A stretch of DNA of 64,000 nucleotides from Dendrophyllia cribrosa (lineage: Eukaryota; Cnidaria; Anthozoa; Scleractinia; Dendrophylliidae): assembly GCA_024195265.1 (NCBI GenBank), contig JAJLRJ010000006.1:29978382-30042381 (forward strand), written 5' to 3'. Below the pieces are notes generated by a model, which was given only the letters and a program-made list of their open reading frames with translations, did no database searches and was not told where the DNA came from. This document shows, piece by piece, positions 53,901-63,271 of the stretch; the stretch's first letter is position 1, and every line of letters begins with the position of its first letter. A program made the translations under genes and the position numbers.

Positions 53901-56900
53901 ATAGCGTAGCTCCACCGCTTTCTTTTTAAAACCACACACTACCCACAATTCCTTGATTCGCTCCGACGAAGGGCTAGCGCTCGAAACGTCAGCTATTTGA
54001 ATCTTTTTACGGTGGTCAATTTACCTTATCGACTCAGTCGATGAAACTAAATTCTTGTTTTTATGTTGTAAACATTGCCCTGTATGTTTTTCACTGGTTT
54101 TATGCTTTATTTTCTTAAAAAAAAAAAACGGTCCAAAAAATGCGGTCGGCTGATAAACCTCAAACAAACACTGCAGCACTTTGTCTTTGCGTACTTGATT
54201 CCCCTTGGGATTACTGTTTTCACTGCTTTTTAACTGCTCAAGTTGTTGGTTTAACTGCTAAACTGCTTAAGTTGTTCGTTTCAATTGAAAAATGTGGAAG
54301 TTGGTCAGGATTAGGGTTAGGGTTAGGGGTAAGGGTTACGGTTACGGTTACGGTTACCGTTAGGGTTAGGAAAAACACGGAAAAAGCGCAAGTTGTTGGT
54401 TTCACTGCCTTTAAAGAGCTCAAGTTGTTGGTTTCACTGCTGTTAAACCGCTCAAGCTGTTCGTTCCACTTAATAGAAAAATAACTACAGTTGTCCGTTT
54501 CACTTAAAAAAGGCACAAGTTGTTTGATTCCGTAATTAACCGCTCAAGTTGTTCCTTTCATCAATGAAACTAAAAAACAAAGCATTGCAGCGTGTTGTCT
54601 TTGTGTACTATATGTCCCTTGGGATTACTATTATGAATACTGATCAAGCTAGACATAGTGAAGGGCTGGGTGCATAACCTTGTCATGTCGAATGTTAGGC
54701 GTTTTTATTTATTCTCGCTCAGAATTGCCTCATTTTTGGCATGTGAACTACAAATTAATTTCAAAACATTGTTCAGAATTTCGTTTTTGAGAAATAACGT
54801 ATGCAAAAAAAAGATACAACTTCGTGTTTCCTGCTGAATCCCCCTCGAGAAAATGAATCCCTAAGTTTACCCAAATTTCTCTATTTTATGCCGATTTTTC
54901 ACTTCAGATGGCCAAGTTTCGGCCTGTGCCGCTTAATCCCGCTTCAAAATCGCTTCATTTTCTCGCCAATAGTCAGCCACTTAGTTTCGCACCATCTCCC
55001 TTACGGCCTCCTAGGAAGCACTCCCGGTTCTCCGCTGCCGGCTCATAGCCTTTGCCCTTCGGCCGGCCAGCAAGAACTCACTTCGAGCTGCCCAAAGCTG
55101 TATTTCAAGTGGCCGATCACGCATAGCGGACCTATCTGCCACTATCGCAAAGCATGTCGGGAAATGCTATGGCAAATCCGAAATGGATTTCCCGTCCTTA
55201 AATTATGGCAAAATATTAGAAGTCTGGAAGCACTTCGGATATCGGGCATTTCGACCACGGCACGGGATGGCAAATGGGCCACAACTCACAACGCTGCCCC
55301 TTTTCTGATCCGAAATGATTCCAGACTTTCCCGCTGGCTCGTCTTGTCCACCAAGGCCAATTTTACCTCGAGAACTCAAAAGCGCTTTGGACTCATAGTA
55401 CGACAAGGACACGACTCTTTTCTTTGAGAGGTGCCAGTGACTTAAGGATTTCCGGACTTCAATTTTTATAGGAAAGGAAAGCTCGGGCTGAAGCTCGGGT
55501 GAGATTTTATGAATTATTAATTTGTTCTAACTCAACAAGATACAGTAAAATAATGAAAAGAAAAGGGATTATAGAAAAAAAGAAAGGGTAAATCAATTAG
55601 GAGAAAAATGAGTAAAAGGTGAGTGTAAAACTGTGAATCTTATAGAGGCTGAGCGATTTTCAATTGAGTGTCCGAAATAATTTCGTGATTGCTTTGGTTT
55701 TGCATTGCTACGCTTTGTGATTGGCTAAAAAATTGCGTGCCACTTTTTCAACCAATCAGAAGTAAAACCAAAACAAATCGTGACTTGCTTACTCGCGTTT
55801 TCCCGTGCTTGGCGCCGTTGACATGTATTTGCTTCGAGTTCTGATTGGTTCATTGGATTGTGTAAGCATGTTGTGATTGGCCAGAGTGATTACTTTGGTT
55901 TTGATTTTGCGGCACTCAACTGAAAACTGCTCTATTTAACAACTATCCACCCAAGTGAAAGCAAATAGCAAATACTATTCTCACTGGGGCTGTCACGTTC
56001 ATATGCTTCAAATCCGGTATTATTCAACTTTAAAATTCCTGTGCATGCATTAGCCCCTGGTAAAGTTCAGTGTACTAAATAGCTGTACACAATTGGGTAT
56101 AAATAGGCTGCTTTTATCCTGTTTACTCCTCTTTTTTATTCAAACGGCTACCAGACGTCTGCTTGGAACGCCCCTTCCTCCTCCCCATAGCGATAGCTTG
56201 CATCTTGTACATCTATCTTTAGCTCCCGCTCCTTCTCGTCTTCGGACTCGCTTTTTCCCATATCTTATATAGCTTGGGGGCATTTGGGAGTGAGGGCACC
56301 CGGTGGGAATATATTACCATTCAAAGGTTAAGGCGGGGTACACATGAACGCCATTTTTCCGCCACTTGACATGGCTTTAATGGAAATATCTTGTTCACGT
56401 TTCAAGCAATCCAAAAACTCTCTGCTCATCCCGTGAATCTATGTTGTGGGGTGTTTTGTGAATTTTTGGGTGATTTTTGGGTATGTTTGGGAGAAAATAG
56501 TTTTTCTCAAAGGATTGGTAAAATCCAGGCATAACTAATCAATGATCAATGACATCAATGAGTAATCAATGGGTAATCAATGGGTAATCAATTGATTAAT
56601 CATTGAGTATTGCCAATGCTCAATGAGTAATCAATGATTAATCGAACCCAAAACAATTTGTGGGTCATTGATTACTCATTGATGTCATTGATTACTCATT
56701 GATGCCAATGATTATTCATTGATGTCATTGATTATTCATTGATGTCATTGATTATGCATTGATTATGCATTGATTACCCATTGACTACTCATTTCCCGCC
56801 TCTTTCATCAAGATTAATAAGATACCATTCTTGTTTTATTAAACAAAGAGAATTAGGGAATTTTTATTTATGATTTCTGAAATTCTGGCTAAAATACCAG

Positions 56901-59900
56901 TCCTATACATGTACAATCGCAAAGGTGAAGTTTAAATTTAAGGTTTAATATACAAAATCGTTATGCGAAATTCCCCACAAATACATTTTATTCTTGTCTG
57001 GCCATCCCACAAAATGTTTCATTTCACATCGCCCAACTAACCCAATTTTTTGAAGTGACCACCACAAATCGTCTTCAAACACCTTCTGAAGTAACAGTGG
57101 CTCCTTGCAAAATTGTAGTCTTGGGGAAGATAATGTATACGTCGAATTATTCATTTTGATTACATTCCTGGATGTACCTCTTTCTCAAGACCGTCACCGA
57201 CCTACCTACTTTCACTAAAGATACGGCGATGGAAAACGAAACATTGTATTGGAACTGGCCTTTGTCTCTGAGCATTTTCGATAAACCCGATGAGTAATCA
57301 ATGAAATCAATGACTAATCAATGAAATCAATGAAATCAATGACTAATCAATGACATCAATGACTAATCAATGACATCAATGACTAATCAATGACATCAAT
57401 GACCAAAAATTTTGTGGGTCATCGATTAGTCATTGAGTACTCATTGAGTATTGGCAATACTCGATGAGTAATCAATTGATTACTCATTGATTACCCAATG
57501 ATTACTCATTGATTACATTGATGTCATTGATGTCATTGATTAGTTATGCCTGGTAAAATTAAGAGAAATAAGAAATATTGAAGATTAACATGTAGTGAAG
57601 TTTTAAAAATAGAATTTGTAGTTAATAATTAATAGGCAGACACCAAGTTAGTTCACTAGCAACCTGGGGTACTCTTGCGTGGGTATCAACTGTCTGTTGA
57701 TGTTCCAAAAATCATTTTCTTTCTTCTATCCCTTCTTTAAACCTCTTCATATTTCATTCAAATTCATGTGTACCCCGCCTTAAGTAGCCAATCAGAGCAT
57801 GTGAAAAAAACTACCCACTGGCTTGGTATATACTAATATTCGAGGCCTTCTAACCGTTACCTCGGCAGGTCTTCTAATGGGGGAACCAAATTATTTTGCA
57901 ATATACTAAATATGAATACCGCCAATTATGGCTGATCATGTGTTTGGTTGAGAAATCAATAAATAGCGGGAATACCTTCATGGTTCATGTACTTGGAATC
58001 ATGGGTACAAGGTAATGGTGACTCTCTCTTTGATTTGCCAGCTGGACTCTGCGCTGATGCATCTGAATAACACAAAAAGACACAACTATCAATATCACCA
58101 CGGCTTGAGAGGTTATTTAAATGAACAGGAATAAGAATACTGCAAAGCAAGGCATGCCATATTCAAATTCTCCTGACCTTCCCTTTTATGAAGCATATTT
58201 GCTAATTGACTCCACCTAACCGAATCCCTTAATATAACCCTATTTAGCCTGGGCTTTTTTAAGTTGCTGAGCCAAGGGTAAGGGGAGGGGCATTAAGGCA
58301 AGAGCATTAAAGCTGCTATATAGTACATCCAAAACAACCACATGGGAGTGTCATTAGTTTTGCACAAAACCTACGATGACATGAAAACATCATGTCACAT
58401 GGAATTGTTGCCAGATAATGAAGTTTGGTGGTGTTTGCTTTAATATTTCAAAAGTTATGAATGTTCAAAATCAGCATGGGCACTTAAGCCCAGGCTTAAT
58501 AGGGTTAACAGAAGAATCCTTTTATGGGTCCATGAATATATTAATATGTGCCCACCGCCCCCCCCCCCCCCCCCTTTCCCTGCATAAAAATCAGTGACCC
58601 TAGCTCCCACTATTTGCACCAGTCTTCTACCCTCTAGATAATGACCATTTCCTAAATTTTGATCTAAAAACATTTGCTAAAGCAAAGGCATGCAAAAATT
58701 AAAGAAAGATTTAATACTCAACGTTTCATATGAATAGCATCTCTAGCAAATTTGATTGCCTCATTAAAGATATGCTAATCATACGCAAACTCAAACCAGA
58801 ACTGAATGTGCAAACTACCTCAATTTGCGCAAAAGTGTTTGTTTAGCCATCTATTCAGTATGTAAATTTTAGCTCTAGCCTACTTTAATATAGGCTGTGT
58901 TATATTTTCTTTACTCTTGATAATGGCGTCATGACGACAACGAAACGTTGAGTATTAAATCTTTCTTTAATTTTTGCAGTCCCTCAATTAACAGGAATAA
59001 CAAGACCGGTTACTAATCTGATGGGTTTTCTGTTATGACACATACCCTGGGCACACACAAATAAGGAATACTGGGTATATAATTTCAGGGATTGTTTGTT
59101 CCTCGTGCTTTCTATTATTGATTGCCATGCAAGTAAACATAACTGGTAACTTACATGTACCACTACTATTACAGTTACTATAAACAGTATGGTGTTACCA
59201 CATCTTGCTGTGTGAAGGGTTCGGCTATTTCTAGTCTCCCATTATATATTAAGGATAATACAGCACAGGCCATAAAAACGATAAAGGGGACAATTTTGTT
59301 GCAATAACATTACCTTCATAATGAGGCCATGAACGAAAAACACCAGGATCACTCAAAATATGTGCAACAAGAGAAGCTGCCATCACACTAGCACATGGTG
59401 ACCAACTCTCTCTAGTCAATGAAGTACCATCTGCATAATCAGTTATGCCTTTAACAACAAGCCATTCAATATGACTGTCAAATGCAGCTGTAAAAATGCC
59501 TGGAATATAAAAAATATGGGTACACATTGTGTGCATGAGCTAGTTTAAGGTAAATGGGTCTATTTGCCGAGTATATCCCCGAATTAAATAATTATATGAT
59601 AAAGTTAAATTGACCAACTATATAATATTGCACATTTACTTGTAGATGATCATATAAATTCTAATTTGCATTACAGGGACAAAGTTCAACATCTGCACAT
59701 GCACCGACTGCATGCCTTTATCTGCAAATTTCTGGTGCTGATCACAAGGTACTCAACTGAAGTAACACTATGTTTTATTGTAAATAACAGTATTGAACTG
59801 GAACCACAGTACCGGACAACCTAACTTGGAATGCTTGGGAACGCAAAGTGGAACGCTAAAGGAATGCAAAGTGGAACGCTAAAGGAATGCAAAGTGAATG

Positions 59901-62900
59901 CTAAGGAAATGCTTAGGGAACGCATTCCAAATTTAGTAGGGAATGCGTTCTTGACATTTAAGAGTCAAACTCTCTTAAAAAAACAATTATGGAGAACTCG
60001 ATAGTTTAGACATGTACTTGATCAGAATAATAAGAGTGATCACTTCACTTATTTTAATGTCCCTTCGCCGCAAAAGGTAATAAATTTCCAAAATTCATTA
60101 AAAACTACTTGCGCAGGACTCGCGTTAACATGACAAAATTTTAACCCAAACATTTCCTGTGATTTTCCCCAGAATTATTTATATTGGAGAATATTCGACC
60201 AATAAAATGTTTTACTGTTTAGAATTGGCTGTTCTTGAAATAAATAATTATAGCACTGTCTGTTCTGAGAGATACTGATATTTTTACTTAGTAGTTAATT
60301 ACCATTCAAAAACCAAACAGATCAGGGAGACTTAAAAAGCGCAAAAGCTGATTAGAGTCTTATCAGGTACAATTTTTTCATGCAAGTAAAAGGTTTCATA
60401 CACGAGTGCCAAGTTTTTTTACATCCAAGCGCTTGAAAAACAAGCCTGATCAAATACATTTGCATAAAAATGACTTGGCCTGAATTAGAAATAAACAAAT
60501 AATTTAATAGGGGTTGTCATACAGAGACAGTTTCCAAGTGAGGCTTTAAAATGTTTGCCGCAATGCACCTACACTGAACAACTTACACCCGCTTTCAGTG
60601 TTACGTGCATACATAGGTGACATCTTTCACATGCTATGTAGCCAGGCCTGGCATCCAAAGCAAGTGTTTATCGTAAACATGGCGGCAAATGTGGCAGATT
60701 CCGAGTTTATTACTGCTATAAATATATTCAGTATTCTGATTCCTAACAAGGTAGAGAAGACTAGTTGAGAAGTTGTGTTGTTTACCAAAACTACAAATGG
60801 GAAAGCGATTGGACGGCCAGTAAGTTTTCATCACCCGATCACAAAAGATCTGAGAGAGACCAAACGCGACATTTAAAAGGTTTTGGCCGATTCGCTGAAA
60901 CATTGCAGCGCTGAGGAGATCATATTGGACAACATTTATTACGTTACAAAACAGTCCAAAACAAACTCAGTGTTTCTCATTGTAAATAACAGCGAAATGG
61001 AGAAGGTATTTGTTGAAATATTACCTTGCAAATAATGAAAAATATATGGTCACAAATCCAGTATCATCCTTCGAAACAGCTTGAAAATCAGCCCTCTTCA
61101 CCGACCGTTGGTTTCACTATTATGCCTTTCAATACAGTTTGCAGTTTTGGTAAACAACACAACTTCTCAACTAGTCTTCTCTACCTTGTTAGGAATCGGA
61201 AGACCAAATACATTCATAGCAGTAATTCTTGGCTTGCACACTTCAACATAAAAATTAAAAAATCTAAACTTTACATCCTACAAAGCTGTTTCTAACATGG
61301 TATGTAGATACCAGTGTTACAATCCTTCACAAAAAAATTAAAGTTTCAACAATGTTTTGATCCCGATTTGTTACGGTTTTAAATGTGTCACGCAATTTGT
61401 CACGTTTTTCAGATAAGCCGTGAATATAAACAAAATTGAACCAGTTGAAAGTTATTTTTGCATTATAGATGCTTATAAGCCGATATAATGTAACTTGTAG
61501 TGAACCCAATCTTTTCTCTCTGTGACAAGATTTTTTTGCCTAATTATGACTTTGAAGTTTTAGCTGCCATGTTGGGGTATCAAAGTGGTACACCAAGATG
61601 GCCGCTCCATATATTTTCACTACAAATGTCTAAAACTTGTTCGCCTTTTACTCTTGAAGGAAATGGCATGATCTGGCACTTCAAAATTTTGCCCAGATGT
61701 GTAGTTTTAAACTCTCTACAATTCCATATACATTTTGGAATCAAAATCCATTTTTAATGCTTCTGAATTTTGATGACATATGACATGATGTAACGTAAGT
61801 GCAAGCCAAGAATAAACTCGGAATCTGCCACATTTGCCGCCATGTTTACGATAAACGCATGCTTTGGATGCCAAGCCTGGCTACATAGCATGTTGAAAGA
61901 TGGTTGAAAGATGTTGCCTATGCACTTAAACACTGAAAGTGGGCATAACTAACAAAGAAAGATGACATAAAGGAAAGATTGACTCACCTTCACCCTCCAT
62001 CTCCATAGCAATTGCCTGGGGATGGAGCTCAGCTAGTTGCTTACGTCGCAACTCAGCAATGACAAGCTCTGGGCCACTCAGAAATTCGCCACAATGTACT
62101 TCGACTTCTCGAGCTTCCGGGTTCTTCAAAGGTGCCTGCCAGCCATCAGCACAATTCTTGATGACATCAAGAAAGCGTTTGCTCACACAACTTCTCATAC
62201 CAGTTGACTGCTCTCCATTACTAGTAACTACTTTGGATGCATATGTTGTTAATTTTGCTGAAACAACAACATCTCCTAACTTGGTTTTCTCAGGGTTGAG
62301 ACCACTACATGTTCCAACAGAAATGACTGCCTTGGGTCTTAGCATTGTGATAGCATTCTTTATGAAAATAAGAGAGCTACCGGGACCAATGCTACCTTTG
62401 TTGCATCTCAGTAATGCCACCTTCACTTTCTCTTCTTGACTTTGATCCACGTCCTCAAAGTAAACATACCCAAGACCATCAAAATAACACCTGTACGGAT
62501 CTTTTAGCTCCTTGTAACAAGCTAAGAACTCACACTTCTCGACTGTCAGTAGGAGAACATCCACGGGCAGTTGCGGATCTTTTGTTACCATTCGAATCTC
62601 TCTCAAGGATGGAAGTTTTGTGCTTAGCTCAGGTGGGTCACCATTGCCATTAAACGTTGCTAAAGAAAAAAGAGTAAAAGAACATACATATAAATCAATC
62701 GTTGTACACTATAGCAGTAACTACAGTGGAACACTGCTACCTCAATTACCCAGATAACTCAAACACAATGCCAACTCATTTCTCTTAAATCGTTTTCTCA
62801 GTCAATTACTATCGGATAACTGGAACCCGGCTATCTTGAAAATTTTATTGTTTTTCCTGGAAGTTTGAGTTAGCAGTGTTCTACTACAGTACAATTATCT

Positions 62901-63136
62901 AATAACACAACTACAGAATCATAATTTGTCGAATTTTGCTCTCATTACTTTTGCATAGCACTATATATTATAAAAAAACCAATTGATAACAGTTTAAACA
63001 CATGCACCTTGGTTATGGAGTGAAGCTTCAAGCTGGGCAACTGAAATTTTTTGAGGATGCAGCGCAACCATAAATGTGGCTAAATGTATTTTAGGAAAAG
63101 TTAATCTCGAAGCAATTTTGGTCAGCAGTTTTATAG
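49754..63136 (-). CDS. PNP-NACHT-LRR receptor (NLR-type gene), partial and frame-broken
   Basis: Read right to left, exons are 63136-63008, 62659-61988, 59499-59314, 58062-57976 and 52448-49754. The large last exon contains a frame break near 50930. Introns start GT and end AG, and all joints between these exons are phase 1. The product would carry a purine/uridine-phosphorylase-like domain, a short linker, a NACHT NTPase and leucine-rich repeats. It follows the standard plan of an intracellular receptor: N-terminal effector, central oligomerising NTPase, C-terminal sensor. The 43-codon exon at 63136-63008 (KIASRLTFPKIHLATFMVAL) has no recognised domain but fits in phase. The 5' end is outside the window, and a 3' exon should follow the GTAAGT at 49753. 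Ligand and activity are unknown. Confidence 0.78.
50914..52448 (-). CDS. NLR NACHT NTPase exon
   Basis: The exon begins after a CTCTCTAACAG acceptor, phase 1. Walker A is ILIYGRPGIGKSTFLQKIA (about 52160-52203) and Walker B is VLLVLDGYDEYSAG (about 51927-51957). A sensor region follows (NCYVIMTTRPSEADKVR), then the NACHT-typical helical and winged-helix part (RLELYERFVETLLYQMA, FLHKSIQEYLAAWFI). These motifs mark a STAND-class ATPase that oligomerises on activation. The frame runs into TGA at 50914-50916, while the natural continuation into LRR lies in the neighbouring frame. The family could be an allele or paralogue set, as cnidarians often have many NLRs. Confidence 0.92.
52905..54058 (-). 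mobile_element. Third Penelope-like element with inverted ends, inside the NLR intron
   Basis: About 310 bp at 52905-53215 is repeated in inverted form at about 53745-54058. Shared words are ATCGACTGAGTCGATAAGG, GCGCTAGCCCTTCGTCGGAG and CCACGGAATCAACGAACG or their complements. The unique core of about 530 bp holds the C-terminal part of the Penelope ORF. Each end carries a hammerhead-like motif. The upstream reverse-transcriptase core is absent. Confidence 0.82.
53097..53756 (-). pseudogene. Penelope-like RT tail and GIY-YIG endonuclease
   Basis: An open frame of 219 codons without an ATG start, ending in TAA. It reads LTFHPHNNTVKSIILKNF, then LLQNDPETGRIFSQPPLISF, a cysteine cluster (TFKCTRTRCNTCPFI), and GIY-YIG text NVIYCITCTFCKKIYIGETG plus RRLGDRFREHLRDVEK, ending in GTLKPHGINERFSFN. 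The Tyr-Ile-Gly motif, the following Arg and the cysteine cluster are all present. Reverse-transcriptase catalytic residues are not in the element. Open frames on the opposite strand are its shadows. Confidence 0.85.
54303..54371 (+). repeat. Interstitial telomere-like repeats
   Basis: About ten degenerate hexamers: TTAGGG, TTAGGGG, TAAGGG, then TTACGG variants and TTAGGG again. It is internal, inside an intron of the NLR-type gene, so it is not a chromosome end. Confidence 0.8.
55648..55936. repeat. Small palindromic MITE
   Basis: The outer ends GAGCGATTTTCAATTGAGTG and, inverted, CACTCAACTGAAAACTGCTC enclose mirrored TTGCTTTGGTTTTG and AAAACCAAAAC words. Confidence 0.6.
56332..57779. mobile_element. 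TTAA-flanked element carrying ATCAATGA satellites
   Basis: The ends are GGCGGGGTACACATGAA and its inverse, with TTAA on both sides (56328-56331 and 57780-57783). Inside, AGGCATAACTAATCAATG (56527) and its inverse (about 57550) bracket two arrays of ATCAATGA/TCATTGAT words (56535-56790 and 57290-57545). Each array reverses orientation around its own centre. About 500 bp of unique sequence lies between. No transposase is seen. Confidence 0.85.
57976..58062 (-). CDS. NLR linker exon
   Basis: 87 bp between a TTATTCAG acceptor and a GTATTC donor, phase 1 at both ends. It encodes DASAQSPAGKSKRESPLPC plus THDSKYMNHEG, a low-complexity polar linker. It sits between the phosphorylase-like and NACHT exons and keeps the frame. 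Whether it is constitutive or optional cannot be told. Confidence 0.6.
58692..58979. repeat. Inverted repeat with ribozyme-like motif
   Basis: TGCAAAAATTAAAGAAAGAT, then TTAATACTCAACGTTTC at the left, is inverted at 58943-58979. The inner right part reads TTGATAATGGCG...CGAAACGTTGAG, reminiscent of the GAAACGT portion of Penelope-type hammerheads. It may be a solo terminal piece of a Penelope element. A C run lies nearby at 58557-58574. Confidence 0.5.
59314..59499 (-). CDS. NLR exon: C-terminal part of the phosphorylase-like domain
   Basis: 186 bp between a TATATTCCAG acceptor and a GTAATG donor, phase 1 at both ends. It encodes GIFTAAFDSHIEWLVVKGIT, then DYADGTSLTRESWSPCASVM and AASLVAHILSDPGVF. 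The WLVVKGITDYADG block corresponds to the strand carrying the active-site Asp (ISD/ITD) in nucleoside phosphorylases and MTA/SAH nucleosidases. The final helix follows. It joins the previous exon so that MEMEGEG runs into GIFTAAF, the normal spacing in this fold. Confidence 0.88.
59838..59925. repeat. Short tandem repeat, ~24-bp unit
   Basis: Three to four units of AATGCAAAGTGGAACGCTAA plus AGG, decaying to the right. Intronic. Confidence 0.75.
60587..61944. mobile_element. 1.36-kb foldback element in the NLR intron
   Basis: Inverted arms lie at 60587-60810 and about 61135-61944, with the order of blocks conserved. Shared words include CTTTCAGTGTTACGTGCATA-type ends, GCATCCAAAGC, GTAAACATGGCGGCAAATGT and ACAACACAACTTCTCAACTA with complements. 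Unique DNA fills the gaps. Its right edge is about 45 bp from the donor of the phosphorylase-like exon. No transposase. Confidence 0.75.
61988..62659 (-). CDS. NLR exon: purine/uridine-phosphorylase-like effector domain
   Basis: Starts after a TTTCTTTAG acceptor and ends GAAG before GTGAGT, phase 1 on both sides. Its 224 codons hold the opening strand VDVLLLTVEKCEFLACYKEL, the glycine-rich phosphate/base-site segment AVISVGTCSGLNPEKTKLGD followed by VVVSAKL, and near the end AIAMEMEGEG, where the M-E-M-E stretch contacts ribose in the family. Together with the next exon it makes a complete PNP_UDP-type fold. Enzymes of this fold split N-glycosidic bonds of nucleosides or nucleotides. In fungal and bacterial immune proteins it can precede a STAND NTPase. 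Substrate and activity here are inference. Confidence 0.88.
63008..63136 (-). CDS. Possible further upstream NLR exon
   Basis: 129 bp with an ATATAG acceptor and a CAAG/GTGCAT donor, phase 1 at both ends and in frame with the next exon. It encodes LLTKIASRLTFPKIHLATFM, then VALHPQKISVAQLEASLHNQ. It looks helical and could be part of an adaptor-like or death-fold-like domain, but I do not recognise one. The acceptor lacks a strong pyrimidine tract, so this is the least certain exon. Confidence 0.45.
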
Positions 63137-63271
63137 CTATATTGGGGGTGGCCCAACGCCTCAAGCAGGGGCACCTCGTGACTTGTATACGCACTTGCTT
63201 GCTTGCAGTTCTTCGCAAAGTGTTGTCGCAATAGCCTGCTGTTTGCGTGCCTTTTTGTGCCATGGTTTTTC

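Larger units (their letters stand above)
54059..56327. other. NLR intron sequence, no gene supported
   Basis: Holds an irregular tandem of CAAGTTGTTGGTTTCACTGC words (54225-54560), a telomere-like block (54303-54371) and a small palindrome (55648-55936). A 208-codon open frame runs 54801-55427 (+); its composition is unremarkable and it matches no family I know, so I treat it as chance. Confidence 0.5.

Noticed and set aside
54303..54371. Chromosome end
   Set aside because: The TTAGGG-like block is short, degenerate and followed by normal sequence and more gene exons.
54801..55427. 208-codon open frame on the plus strand inside the NLR intron
   Set aside because: Longest unassigned frame, but no known motif, no splice or promoter support and ordinary composition. 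It is antisense to the NLR-type gene and probably chance.
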